DNA from: Phyto melanocephala
Taxonomy: Eukaryota > Arthropoda > Insecta > Diptera > Rhinophoridae
Assembly (NCBI GenBank): GCA_941918925.1
Contig: OW799233.1
Location: 72,567,578 to 72,631,577 of the forward strand
Length of the DNA: 64,000 bases
Reading direction: 5' to 3'
Part shown: positions 32,812 through 44,424 of the stretch, piece after piece
Layout of the letters: the number at the start of each line of letters is the position of its first letter
Position numbering within the stretch: position 1 is the stretch's first letter
Notes under the pieces: generated by a model
Seen by the model: only the letters and a program-made list of their open reading frames with translations
Told to the model about the DNA's origin: nothing
Database searches by the model: none
Translations under genes and position numbers: made by a program

Positions 32812-33381
32812 CGTTACAGATTTATTTTAAATAGCTTAATTTACATTATAAATTAATTTTAGTTCTTTTAACAGTAGTTTAAGTTACAGTAGTTTTGTTT
32901 GTATTAGTTTATGTACATTTCACATTTCGTTTGGTTTGCTGGTTGTTCGAACATGATGTTAAGTTATATGCATCCGAGGTGAGTTATTATGTGCAGCATA
33001 CTCTTAGGCACTTTTTTTTATTCCTGCCTATTACTTAAAATTAACATTACGTCTTAATTAAAATGTAATGGCTTTCGAGTAATTTACATAATGAACTATT
33101 GTATTCATACGAGAGCTTTGTCGAATGCTCCAGAAAACCACTATGTTACTATAAAACGCCGAACAACACATCTAACATGATCAGTATTACAGTAGAGCTT
33201 GTAAAGCGCGTATCAAAGTGAGTTTGATAATAAAAGTGTATAACCATAAGTGAAATAAGTAAACCGACATAAAGGCAATATCTTAGTGTGTTTAAATAAA
33301 TAAAGTGCTCTTAATTTTATAACTACATAATTTTAACTGTTTTTATTTGCAATACGAAAATAACTCAAGGATTATTTAAAG
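32812..33381 (+). repeat. 3' LTR of gypsy A, truncated
   Basis: Preceded by the same purine tract as gypsy B. It starts CGTTACAG (TG changed to CG) and matches the 5' LTR through ACATTTCGTTTGG and the TTATTCCTGCCTATTACTTA region, without the mini-me insertion. Homology stops at about 33381, so the last ~50 bp are missing. Confidence 0.8.
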
Positions 33382-34620
33382 TGTAGTATGTCCATAAATA
33401 AAAATAAAATAGCATAATATATAAATATTGAATGTAAATGCATTACTCATCAAAACAATTAAAATTAATTAAAATTACCAAAAAACCCAATAACTTAATA
33501 AACCAAATATTATAATTACAACCTTTCTGAAACAAAAAGACGGTACGTGTACTAGTTCTTTGAAACGAGTACAAAAGATATCATATGATACTTTTAAACA
33601 AATGTGGAACACATAAGTAGACCACACATCATATGCAATCAATATGCATGAGTCAACAATTATGTTATTGAGTTTCTACTAGCAATTTTGTATAAGTTAG
33701 AGTAAGTTAGAATTAGAGGATAGTATCTTTCAGTACGCTATTATTATAATATTGTCAATAATTAAAGTAATAATTCCAAAATTTAGATTTTTTATCCAAT
33801 TTGACTTTTTATTATACCAATTAAAAATTTGCCAACAGTTTATTAATAATTAGTGATGATTCTTAATGAAATTCAAATATTTTTCTCTACAAAATAAAAT
33901 TGTATACTTTATTGGTATAATGAAAGTTTTCATTGGCATAATGAAACTTTTCATTGGGACTATGAAATAACAAACCTTTTAGGTTAGCATTTGTTCAATA
34001 TTTTAAGCTTAAAATCAATGTTTCGGACAAAATTTTTGAATATGTATGGAAATAAATTAAAAAGATTTTCTTTAAATAAAAAAAATATTTATTCATTAAT
34101 TTTATGAAATTTTTTAATGTAATTACGTAATATAATGAAGCACTTTTAATGAATTTATTTCATTGGATCAATGAAAATTTTTTATGAAATCGATTCATTG
34201 GATTTATAAAGCATAATTCTTTCAGTGTTAAACAAACAATTTTCAATGTCCGAGAAAATAGCAAACTTTTCATATTACAAACAATTTCTTGAGTTAAAAT
34301 ACAATATCCTCTCAAATAATTTTAATACTCATATATTATAAGAAACACTAATTAGAGAATCAGAGTAAAGTGCTGCTAAGTTTATGAATGCAAATTAATA
34401 CTTATATGAATATGTTGAATGGAAATACCTTAAATTTTTATGGGAGAGGATTTTCCGCCGTTAGCAAACTTATATATATTTTTTACAAACTTTTCAGAAT
34501 CTTATATACATACAATGCTATTTTATTTAAAAACAAACTTTAAAAATATTTTTCATTATTATTATTACTACTACTATTATCATAAATGTAATTAAAAATA
34601 ATACGACATACATGACTAAT
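33382..34620. other. A+T-rich spacer with short CATTGG..ATGAAA repeats
   Basis: No gene. At 33911-33967 a roughly 21-bp word pairing CATTGG with ATGAAA occurs three times in tandem. Scattered further copies lie near 34158-34210. Confidence 0.5.
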
Positions 34621-35125
34621 TGCATTTAAACAAAAAGATATGCGAAAAATTGGAAATTGAGACATGATAAAGGACCGTATGGCTAGTTTTTCCATATTCA
34701 GTTTCTTCCAATATACTTTTTTCTAGAACCACTTTTTCAAAAACCTATTTGTATTAAAGCCAGTTAAATCACATAATGGTCAATTGGGTTAAAGCAAAGA
34801 GATATTTAAAAATTTAAAATAGGATATTTTATGTTGGCTACATTTCCTCTTATTCAGTTTCTTGCAATATGTTTTTCTCTAGAACAACTTTTCCAAAAAA
34901 CTAATTGTAAGATAATAACAGCTCACATTTTGGTTAATTGGATTTAACCAAAAAGATGTGTCAAAAATTGGAAAAAAAAGACATAATAGACGATACTATT
35001 TGCTACATTTCCTAGTATTCAGTTTCTTCCAATATAGTTTTTTCTTAAACAACTTTTTCAAAAAAATAATTTAATTAAAGTCACACAACTCACATTTTGG
35101 TCATTGGATTTAATCAAAAATTGGA
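34621..35125 (+). repeat. Tandem array, three units of about 160 bp plus a partial fourth
   Basis: TATTCAGTTTCTTCCAATAT and close variants recur at about 34697, 34853 and 35014. Each is followed by TTTTTC-type and CTAGAAC/TTAAAC words and then by CACATNNTGGTCAATTGG. The units have diverged by about 20 percent. No coding potential. Confidence 0.7.
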
Positions 35126-35159
35126 AAATGGGAATTACAACATGAATATTAACGCATTG

Positions 35160-35600
35160 ACGTAGAGCGAAAAAATTTCAAAATTATATTTTCTGTTTAA
35201 AAAAAATTTCTTTTCCTGAAAATGAGTAAAATCTATACATTACAAAAGGAGTTATAAATCAAAATGTACGAAAATTTATACCGCACAGAATCTTTCAAAC
35301 TGAAAAATTCTGAAATTTTGCAAGCATTGCTTTTTGTCGAAAGACTTTAAATAACGGAAAATTGAGGTGACTCGCCCACATTAACGCCCTCCTCCCATAT
35401 AACGCTTTATTTCAAATGTACTATATGATGAGATTTGTCATTTAACGCTTGATCTTAGATTCATATTATTTCTATATGAACAAATATTAAAAAAAAGAAA
35501 TCTTAAATGGATTATCTAAGTTAAATTTAAACATTTATTATATAATTTTAAAAGTAGGAGGTGCCATGCCCACACAAAGCTAATACTATTTGTGAACAAC
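35160..35600 (-). repeat. Inverted fragment of the E repeat family
   Basis: On the complement this reads through the family words GTTATATGGGAGG, GGGCGTTAA and TCACCT found in E1 and E2. It is a partial copy in opposite orientation, just left of E1. Confidence 0.55.
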
Positions 35601-35939
35601 CTCTATGTACCAAACTATAAGTCTTCGTAAAAATACAATATATTTTAATAGTATAGTAATAACTATTTTAAGATACGGTTTGGTTTATACCCTTTAAAAT
35701 TCGTTTTTAATTTCCATAATATTCAGTTGCAAACCCATAATAGCATGGTCCCACGTCAACGATATTCGCAATTCGATGTCTTATTAGTAATTTAAAGAAT
35801 TGCTTATTAGCCATTAAAAAACTTTTACGCGAATTATTTGTAGGTAATAAATTTAGAATTACAATAACATCGGTACCATCTCTAATTTATTATCTGTAGT
35901 TTGTCATGTTCTGCTGTCAAGGTAACGCAAAACAAAAAT
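35601..35939. other. A+T-rich spacer, no feature seen
   Basis: No recognisable ORF or terminus between the inverted E fragment and the start of E1. Confidence 0.45.
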
Positions 35940-36739
35940 AAAAAGTAGGAGCACTATATTTCGCTGTGCCGAACCCCACTCTAATTTTGTGTACTTTTAT
36001 AACACAAATTTATTATTTTGTTACTTACAGTAATCACTATAGAATAATCTTTTTATACTAAAATATGTATTATTTGCCTTCTGTAACTTCGATTTTCTAT
36101 TATTTTATTTTCTTAAGTTTATTCGTGCAATGAAACCTTAAGTATTTCTACATTAAAAAGTATACTACTTACTCTTATTTACTACAATGTTGTATTTTGC
36201 GGAAACTGAAGAGTAGATGGGAATGCACATCCTACTTTTAAAATAATATATTTAATGTTTGGATTCAACTAAGATAATTACAAAGTTCTTTTTTTCCATA
36301 TAGAATTAATATGAATTTAAGATAAAACGATGGTCGTTAAAATACGGTTCTCACTTTTATTTTCTGCCATTGTAATTAAACCACCCAGAAAGCTATAGAA
36401 TCGAAATTTTATCATAATACTTCTAATTTTTTCGGTTTTATGAGCTTTTGATTTACTTATGAACTAAACTTAAATATTTTAAAATATAGACCTTTATTCT
36501 TTCAAAAACTTTGTAAATAGATAAAATATATGATCTTAGGATAAGACGTTGTATGGGAGGTGGGCGTTAAAGTTAGCATGTCACCTCCTTTTTTCGCATT
36601 AAAATAACATTGACGAGGAAGATATACTTATATGCAATATTTCATCATCATTCATCTAGTTCTATCGCTTTTATGAGGTTAAAAGTAGATTATGTGAGAA
36701 GTGGGCATTAAAGTAGAGGTGTCAAAGTCGTTTCTGCTT

Positions 36740-37520
36740 ATAAGCAAAACATTATTTTATTATTATTCTCTATATATTTTATATTAAATTGTTATTTTTA
36801 TGAATAATTCATTTATTTATTTTTCCAAGACTGTAAAATTTATCTTATATGTACTTACATATGTACCTAATTTATATATATTGCTTAATAATGCTCTTTT
36901 GTATTTTGTTTCGTTTTGTCATTGCAACTTAATACTCAATTATAAATTGCACTCATATACATTACTCAATTCTCATTAACGGTATTATTTTATGGATTTT
37001 TGTTTTGTAGTCTATGATACATGGTACAATCATCAGGTAGCCTCAGTTCTGCAACAACAAAATCCTAAATGTATTTTGTTGCTGGAAAACGACGACTGAA
37101 ATGTCAAAAAGCAAATGTGTGTGCGTGTTTTTTTGGCGGTAGAATATATACGTACACAATATATACACATACATAAACAAAATTTGACATCTTAGTTAAA
37201 CCTTAAGGTAGAGAAAAAAAATAATCAGCTGTTTTAGTGAGGCTACCTGATAATTGTACCATGTCTATGATAAAATTCTTTTTGAAAATAAAGACAATTG
37301 CTTATGAACTAACGACCAGTAAAGTCAGCAACAGCGGAGTTTTATTTTTCACAAAGATCGGATACTAATAAACAGGACAGTTTAAGACTTCTATAAACTG
37401 ATCTGCCCCTTTATTATCGCTAAATTATTGAAAGTAATACCCAGCTAAGACGTATAACGACGGGCTTGGGTTTACTCTATAATAATAATAATAAAAACAG
37501 GATAAACTCCTTTTCCTACA
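36740..37520 (+). repeat. 5' LTR of gypsy C, first bases degraded, MITE inside
   Basis: Matches 43115-43681 from AGCAAAACATTATTTTATTA to CTCCTTTTCCTACA. The first few bases (TGTGT in the 3' copy) are not recognisable. The extra length is the MITE at 37020-37263. Confidence 0.85.
37020..37263. mobile_element. 244-bp MITE with 9-bp target duplication
   Basis: The ends CATGGTACAATCATCAGG and CCTGATAATTGTACCATG are inverted repeats extending to GTAGCCTCA/TGAGGCTAC. TCTATGATA flanks both sides (37011-37019, 37264-37272) and occurs once at the matching place in the 3' LTR (about 43407). A 9-bp duplication suggests a Mutator-like family, or P/hAT-like if the true length is 8. No ORF. Confidence 0.9.
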
Positions 37521-37522
37521 AT

Positions 37523-37535
37523 TGGCGCCCAACAA
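37523..37535 (+). other. Primer binding site of gypsy C
   Basis: TGGCGCCCAACAA, two bases after the LTR. It matches the complement of a fly tRNA-Lys 3' end (..GTTGGGCGCCA). Confidence 0.75.
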
Positions 37536-37775
37536 AAAATTCTAAAATTGGTTTACAAGCAATTCTTTTTATTTTAAATTGATATATTTCAATAAAAAAC
37601 CTGGGTGATCGTCACATCATCATTGTTGTTGTTACTGTGCATTTCGTCATCGTCATTGTTGTTTTACATTAGTTCATAAATTGTTGTTTGTTCTATTGAT
37701 CACTGTAATTGTTGTTGTTTAGTAAAAAGGGTTTCCCTATATTATCTGTGCTATTATTTCTGGGATTCGTTCAAA

Positions 37776-39060
37776 ATGAGAAGAAGTCCTAGTAATACCT
37801 CCGCAAATACTAATAGTTAAAATAGCGTACAATCTGCACAAAATGAAAGTCTAAATCAAACACAAAATGGCGCTAGAATACAATAGGCCTTGAGTAATAT
37901 ATCGGCATCAGGTCCTAATCAGTCTCAACATCCAATACATATGATTTTAAGTGATGTTCAATTCAGGGAACTTTTAGAGGGCTTAAATGTGAGACAAGAT
38001 ATAAAGTCCACATTTAGTAGCTGTACAGGACGTTTCAATGGTGGTCGTAATTCCACAGAAGTTGAAGATTTTCTGGCTACGATTCTCGTTTATAAGAATG
38101 CTGAAAATATTTCAGATTTGTATGCCCTTGCCAGTCTCCCTCTACTTTTAGAAGGCTATGACTCTACTTAATGGCAAAGAGTAAAGCATGAGGCCAAAAC
38201 GTTTGGTGACGCAGTCGAGCTATTAAGAAAAGCGTTTTCCCTGAAAAACCGGATTGGCATATTTTTAATGAAATTTCGCAAGTAAAGCAGAAAATGTTTG
38301 AGTCCACGGACAGTTTTGTATGTAGAAAAAGAAGGCTGGTTGCAAAATTGTCTGAGAAATTGTCAGAGAATATTCAGTTAAGAGAGAAAATATCTTGCGA
38401 TAGCGTATCTAGTTTTCAAGACCTATTGAATAAGGCTAGAGAAATAGAGCAATTCGTTTCCGAAAATAAACAAGAAATAGTAAAGAAAACAAATCTTGAA
38501 AAATCGTTAAACATCGTTTTAAGATGCACGTACTGCAGAAAGAAAAATTGTTTCAAGAAAATTGAGGCAGAAAAACATAAATACGTAAAAGAACCAGAAA
38601 CGAAACTTAATTGCTACGGATGTGGGGCAGTAGGATTTTACCGCTCAAATTGCCCATTGAACAGTTGCAGTAAGATCAATGCAAGTGTACGAGAAGATAA
38701 ACTTGATTTTAACTCCCTTCATTCTTCGTTGGTAGGACGGAATGTTCCTGTAGTAATTATAAATGTTCAAGGCTTGGAAGGAGAAGCATATTTTGATACC
38801 ACAGCTAGAACCAGTGGTGCAGGATTCCGTTTATATCAAAAATTGATTGAAAAAGGAGTCAAATTTCCAAAAGTGTTTGCAGAAATTATTTTAGCCGATG
38901 GAATTCCCCACAACGAAATCGTTTATTCAACAACTGTTGATAGTATTATAGGTAATCGCTTGAAGAAAATAAAATTTATTTGTATGCCGAGAGCTACAGA
39001 TAATAGAACTTTAATCGGTATAGACTGATTAGAAGAAAATGGTATAGTTCTAGACTTAGC
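37776..39060 (+). pseudogene. gag: Gypsy C gag and protease, decayed
   Basis: The ATG at 37776 (MRRSPSNTSANTN) is followed by in-frame TAA, TAG and, at 38169-38171, TAA. A one-base shift near 38240 leads into 38294-39028. The capsid-like region has CTGRFNGGRNSTEVEDFL. The zinc knuckle CYGCGAVGFYRSNC has Phe where the His should be. The first knuckle (CTYCRKKNC) is also incomplete. The protease site reads YFDTTARTS, with Thr in place of the usual Gly after DT. The segment ends IGID, TGA at 39026-39028, LEENGIVLDLAQRTW. It is non-functional. Confidence 0.8.
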
Positions 39061-40340
39061 TCAACGTACATGGCATTTTAAAGACGATCCGTTTAAAAAT
39101 TTTGATATTAAAACAAGCCAACCACAAATTATTAGCAATATTTCGCTCTCAGAAAAAGTTATGCCAAAAGAGGTAAAAGAAATTTTTACCTGCTTTGAAA
39201 AGGAAAATAATGAGTAGTCGCCAAATGGCATAAAGAAAATATTTGGAAGCTCTATTCCAGATAATTTAGAGTCACCAAAAAGGTCAAATCTGTTTCCACC
39301 ACCAAAAAGGATAAAGTTTGACGAGTATTGTGAAGATATATTTAAACCAGTAGAATTAAATTCAATTGAAATTAAATTGCTGCTGTACGAAGCTCCACAT
39401 TTAACAGCAAGTAATAGAAAAATTGTTGAATTCTGAAAAAGTAATATTTGAAGATATTGAAATACCAATTTCTCATGTAGAGCATTACATAAAAACAGGT
39501 TTACATGACACAATTTCAAGCCCACCATATAGAATTTACTAAAACAGGAAATCGAAAATGTGATCGGAAAAGGTATAATAGAGGAAATGGAATCGTCATG
39601 GGCATTTCCAGTAGTTCTAGTACCTAAAAAAGATAGTTCTGTAAGACTGTGTGTTGATTATCGTCGTTTGAACGCAATCACGACAACAGATACATATCCA
39701 TTGCCCAGAATCGATGACATTTTACACTATGCGAAAACGACGCCATTTATGTCTACTCTAGACTTGCGTTCTGGCTATTGGCAAATTAAAATTGCAGAAA
39801 AAGATAAAATCAAAACTGCGTTTACAACTCCATTCGGAATTTTTGTATTTAACCGCATGCCATTCGGATTAAAAAATGCACCGGCGACTTTTCAAAGATT
39901 AATTGATAAATTTCGTAACGGATTACCAAATATTTTAATCTTGGCTTATCTCGATGACATTATTATATGTTCAAAGGATTTAGAGACACACATTTTAGAT
40001 CTCAAGCAAACGTTTAAAAGGCTCAAGGAGTTTGGCATTCGTCTTCACCGAAAAAAGTGTTTCTTTTGTAAACCTGAAGTTAAATTTTTGGGACACATTC
40101 TTACAATCGAAGGTCTAAAAGTTGATCCCGAAAAAACAAATGCCATTATGATGCGGACAAATTCGAGGAATGCAAAGGAAGTTCTATCATTTTTACAAAC
40201 GTGTTCATGGTATAGACGTTTTATACCTTCGTTTGCAAACATATCTAAACCCCTATAAGATTTAACAAAAAAACAAAAATGCTGTTTGGCAATGGTCTGA
40301 AAAAGAGCAAAACGCGTTTAATTCTTTAAAGAAATTGTTA
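39061..40340 (+). pseudogene. pol: Gypsy C reverse transcriptase
   Basis: The linker 39061-39559 is broken by stops and frameshifts. The RT core is open from 39560 to 40258, with VVLVPKKDSSVRLCVDYRRL, STLDLRSGYWQ (first Asp present), MPFGLKNAPATFQRL, LAYLDDIIICS (Asp pair present) and VKFLGHIL. The TAA at 40256-40258 follows ISKPL. This is the only RT core in the window with all three catalytic Asp residues in one uninterrupted frame, but upstream gag and protease are broken. Confidence 0.86.
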
Positions 40341-42087
40341 GTATCACCTCTAATTCTACAAGTCAACGAAAATATGTCATTTATGTTAAAAGCAGATGCT
40401 AGCAATTATGCGATTGGAGCTGTTTTACTCCAGGGGGAGAAGGAATCGGAACATACAATTGAGTACGCTAGCCGTTTATTGCTTCCTGCAGAGAGAAATT
40501 ACTCCACAACAGAACGTGAAGCTCTAGCAGTTGTTTGGGCGGTTCAAAAGTTCAGAGGTTATATAGATGGTTCAGAAGTTTTAGTTCTTACGGATCATCA
40601 ACCCTTGAAATGGCTATCTAGTTTAAAAAGCCCAACAGGTCGCCTCGCCCTATGGGCGTTACAATTACAGACATATAACATAAAATTTGAATATGCACCT
40701 GGTCGTCAAAATGCGGTAGCTGACACCCTATCAAAACCTCCATGCTCACTCAAAAAGCACAACGATTCAAAGTGTGAATGTATGTCAATGTATATTGATT
40801 TTCCTCGAAAAGGTGCCACTGAGTTCAGAAATGCACAAATGGAAGATCCTCATACAAAATCGATTATAGATTCATTTGAGAATAATGATGAAAATTTCAT
40901 AGAGCATACCAGTAGAGGGTATATAATGTTAGATGGTGTTTTATACAGATGTTGTTCAACAGAAGAGTCAGAAAGCGGACAACTGGTTGTACCTGAATCT
41001 TTGAGTAGTATGATTCTCTTTAACTATCATGATAGTCCTACAGCTGGTCATTACGGTATTGAGAGAACTATAAATCGGATAGCCCCACATTATTATTGGC
41101 CAAAAATGAAAGCCGAAATAACAAATTATATTAAATCTTGCATTGAATGTAAACGTTATAAACCAACCAACATGAAACCTGCTGGTCTTCTTCAAACTAT
41201 CTGCAGTAATCGTAGATTTGAAATTTTAGCTATTGATTTATTTGGCCCACTACCAATTACTCCACAAGTTAATCAATGGATCATAATTGTAGAAGATTTA
41301 TGTAGCCGCTGGACAGAGTTATTTCCGTTAAAAAACGCATCAGCAGAAAACTGTGCCTTAATACTGTTAAACGAAATTTTTTTAAGAAGAATCCATTCGG
41401 ATAATAGTTCCCAATTTATTTTGGCAGTAATGCAAAACCTGACTTTTTGTCTTGGAATACAACAATCTTTCACACCTGTCTACCACCCAGAAGATAATCC
41501 AGTAGAAAGAATAGAGACCTTAAGGTGCAACTGTCTATTTGTGTTGGTCAAGATCACACTACATGGGATTTAAACCTACTATCGATATGATTTGCAGTGA
41601 ACACAGCAAAATATGCAACTACGGGCTACTCTGCTGCCTATCTTACTTATGGTCGGGAGCTAAGAACTCTTATGGAAGTTCAGAATGATTTAAGAGCAAT
41701 TGTGAATGCTGAAAACTTCGTGCCACAAATTACCCCACATTTACTTCGTCATACCGATACGTTGTTATTAGAAAAGGAAGCGGAAGAAAAAATGCAAGAC
41801 AGAAACAAAATGTATGCGGACCTAAAACGAAAACCTCAAGATAATATAAAAATTGGAGACAAAGTACTTATCTCTACACACATTTTAAGCAAGAAGGATA
41901 ATAAGGTAACTTCTAAATTTGTACCACGAAGGGATGTTCCATATGTCGTATATAGCAGAAGAAGGTAACCCTAATGTACCTCTGTCAACTTATCATGCCT
42001 CGGATTTGACTTTATACACTGGATATTCGGAAAAACCTATAAACCCTTTAAAGCCTAGAGGACGTCTAAAGAACCCTACAAGCAATA

Positions 42088-42902
42088 ACAAGTAAGAGCG
42101 CTATATTCGGCAGTGCCGAATCTTATATACCCTTCACAACGTGTAGTCATGCAATGAAAAAAATAAAAAAAAAATTTTTAAAAACAAAATTTAAAAAAAA
42201 AAATTTTTTAAAAATAATTAAAATGTATATAATATGAAACAAAAAAAATAAAAAAATATTAAAAAAAAATATTAAAAAAAAATAATAATAAAAATATAAA
42301 TAATATATTAAATAAAAATTAAAAAAAAAAAATAAATATATAAAAAAAAAAAAATTTTTTTTGGTTTAGCTGGGATTCGATGCCATGTTTACTCTAACCA
42401 GGGGCCAAATTACGGCATTCGAACGTGATCGAAATTTGAAAATTCTTATTAGAATATCTATACCTAAAGCACAGAGTACTCGATCGTTCGAGTAAAATTT
42501 CGATCGATATCGAATGCCGTAATTCGGCCCCAGTATACACGTTTGTATGTATGTTGTTGTTGTAATGTTGTTTTTGTGAAAAAAAAATCGAGGTGGTCGT
42601 GGGTTCTTGCTCATATCTCAGTTGTTTATGTACCGATGTTTCTGATTTTCAATACCGATCTACTCCCGAATATTTCTGATATTTTAATACCTCACCCGGG
42701 TCCAAGCGATGTCGGGGGGCTTCAAAAAGTTGATTTCAACATACACACGGACAGACGGACCGACTGCCAGAACTTAATCGACTCCTCTATTCATAAGCTT
42801 TCAGAAAATATATACTTTATGGGGTCGGAAATGAAAATTGTAGAAATTTCACACGGAATGACAAACCTATATATACCCTTTTTCACTGTGTGAAGGGTAT
42901 AA
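42088..42902 (-). mobile_element. Mini-me/DINE-like element 2, in gypsy C pol, carrying a small MITE
   Basis: Reverse orientation: starts ACAAGTAAGAGCGCTATATTC and ends CACTGTGTGAAGGGTATA. It contains the palindrome ATTCGGCAGTGCCGAAT, sub-terminal TATACCCTTCAC/GTGAAGGGTATA, long A/T runs, the tRNA-box-like TAGCTGGGATTCGATGCC, a short (GACG)n tract and the core TATGGGGTCGGAAAT. Pol reading continues on both sides. Confidence 0.82.
42402..42530. mobile_element. 129-bp MITE inside mini-me element 2
   Basis: The ends GGGCCAAATTACGGCATTCG and CGAATGCCGTAATTCGGCCC are near-perfect inverted repeats. CAG flanks both sides (42399-42401, 42531-42533). Mini-me copy 3 has the empty site AACCAGTATACACG. 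The terminal GGGCC and a 3-bp duplication are reminiscent of PIF/Harbinger MITEs, but the family is not certain. Confidence 0.88.
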
Positions 42903-43100
42903 AAACAATCTATCTGCAGTCCATTCAATTGATAAAACAAAAGAAACTACAACAAACAACAATGCAACAGTGCGACAAAATAGTATAGTAACAACAGATA
43001 TGGCAACAACAAGCTATGCAAGTACAACGCAGAGTCATGAACCTCAGCCATCTTTTGCAAGATTTAGAGATTATCTGCCACATCATCGGGACGATTTCTG

Positions 43101-43681
43101 AGCCAGAGGGGGAGTGTGTAGCAAAACATTATTTTATTATTATGCTCTATATATTTTATATTAAATTGTTATTTTTAAGAATAATTTATTTATTTATTTT
43201 TCCAAGACTGTAAAATTGATCTTATATGTACTTATGTACCTAATTTATATACATATATTGCTTTATAATGCTGTTTCGTGTTTTGTTTCGTTTTGTCATT
43301 GCAACTTAATACTCAATCATAAATTGCACTCATATACATTACTCAATTCTCATTACTTTATATAAAAGAATTAACGGTATTATTTTATGGATTTTTGTTT
43401 TGTAGTCTATGATAAAATTCTTTTTGAAAATAAAGACATTCGCTTATGAACTAACGACCAGTAAAGTCAGCAACAGCGGAGTTTTATTTTTCACAAACAT
43501 CGGATAATAATAAAGAGGAGAGTTTCAGACTTCTATAGACTGATCTGCCCCTTTAATATCGCTAAATTATTGAAAGTAATACCCAGCTAAGACGTATAAC
43601 GACGGGCTTGGGTTTACTCTATAATAATTTAACCTCGTTATTAAAACCCTAAGGAAAACAGGATAAACTCCTTTTCCTACA
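43101..43681 (+). repeat. PPT and 3' LTR of gypsy C
   Basis: The purine tract GCCAGAGGGGGAG precedes TGTGTAGCAAAAC (43115). The LTR ends CTTTTCCTACA at 43681 and is 567 bp. It lacks the MITE found in the 5' LTR. Confidence 0.87.
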
Positions 43682-44424
43682 ACTTAGATATTTCAATGTA
43701 CAGTCCTTCATTCTTCCTTTACGGAATATTAAGACTGTGATTTGGTACGAAATTGCATTAATTGTAATAATATTAGCATTCGGTGGGCATGGCACCTCTT
43801 ATTTTTAAAATTATATAATTAATGTTTTAATTCATCTTAGATAATAGATATAATTTTGAAAAACTTCTGTCCATATGGAAATTATATTAATTCAAAATAG
43901 AGCGTTATGCTCTTCGCACAATTGGGACGAACGACGAATTTCGCCCAACACGACGAACTCTTCGGTAAAAATTTTGCACAGCGAATCGTGTGAAGCACAA
44001 CAACGACGAAAAAGTAACTTCTTTTATAGTTGATAAAATTGTTTACTGTTTGTGCAAAGAAAAAACAAAAACAATGAAGAATTTAATTTTTTATGAAACT
44101 CAACAAAACAGTATATGTATATAATTTCTGTAATAATAAAAACTTTTTTACGTATACAAGTTAACGAATGGGTTAATCAATGAAGTTTTTTTTCTATTGC
44201 TTTGTTACCATGCAGAAAAATTCTAAAATGAACTCATTGATTTCCTCTCTTTTACTTGACAACATTAATAAATAAGTTTTTTTTTCTCCTCTCTTGTTTA
44301 TACTTTTAGTTATCACTATGTAAGGTTATCATAAAATAATTTTATTGATCTCTTTGTAACTAATTCATATCCCTTTGTCGCTAAGCAAATAGGAAATTGT
44401 TTTATTGATCTTACCTTCTTACTA

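Larger units (their letters stand above)
19037..33381 (+). mobile_element. Gypsy A: Ty3/gypsy element split by a 10-kb nested insertion
   Basis: The 5' LTR starts TGTTACAG at 19037. The internal region is interrupted at 22153 by the hAT element and resumes at 32163. The 3' LTR remnant ends near 33381. Gag and the start of protease precede the interruption. The RNase H tail is on the left and a pol fragment is on the right. Compared with the related gypsy B, copy A lacks about 1.65 kb from the protease end to the RNase H end (junction near 22025), the integrase core (junction near 32577) and a short piece near 32740. It cannot encode a working pol. It is the oldest member of this nest. Confidence 0.88.
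40341..43097 (+). pseudogene. pol: Gypsy C RNase H and integrase, split by a mini-me element
   Basis: ORF 40335-41573 has the RNase H motifs (LKADASNYAIGA, TEREALAVVWA, LTDHQPLKWL) and then the integrase finger (SPTAGHYG, CIECKRYK), the Asp in AIDLFGPLP, the Asp in RIHSDNSSQF and the Glu in NPVERIE. A short deletion precedes the second Asp. After a frameshift the C-terminal domain continues (41597-41968: AYLTYGRELRTL, KIGDKVLIST). The tail resumes in another frame to NPTSNN at 42087, is interrupted by the mini-me, and ends after 42903 with RFRDYLPHHRDDF and TGA at about 43098. Confidence 0.83.
36740..43681 (+). mobile_element. Gypsy C: Ty3/gypsy element with two nested small elements
   Basis: LTR (to 37520), tRNA-Lys type primer site, gag, pol (protease, RT, RNase H, integrase), PPT and 3' LTR (43115-43681). 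E1 sequence continues on both sides. A 244-bp MITE sits in the 5' LTR only and a mini-me sits in the pol 3' end. Coding sequence has many lesions. The RT resembles mdg3-like elements of flies, by impression only. Confidence 0.88.

Noticed and set aside
42160..42360. Long A/T tracts as an origin of replication or matrix attachment region
   Set aside because: The same A/T runs occur in every mini-me copy, so they are part of the repeat. Nothing else supports an origin.
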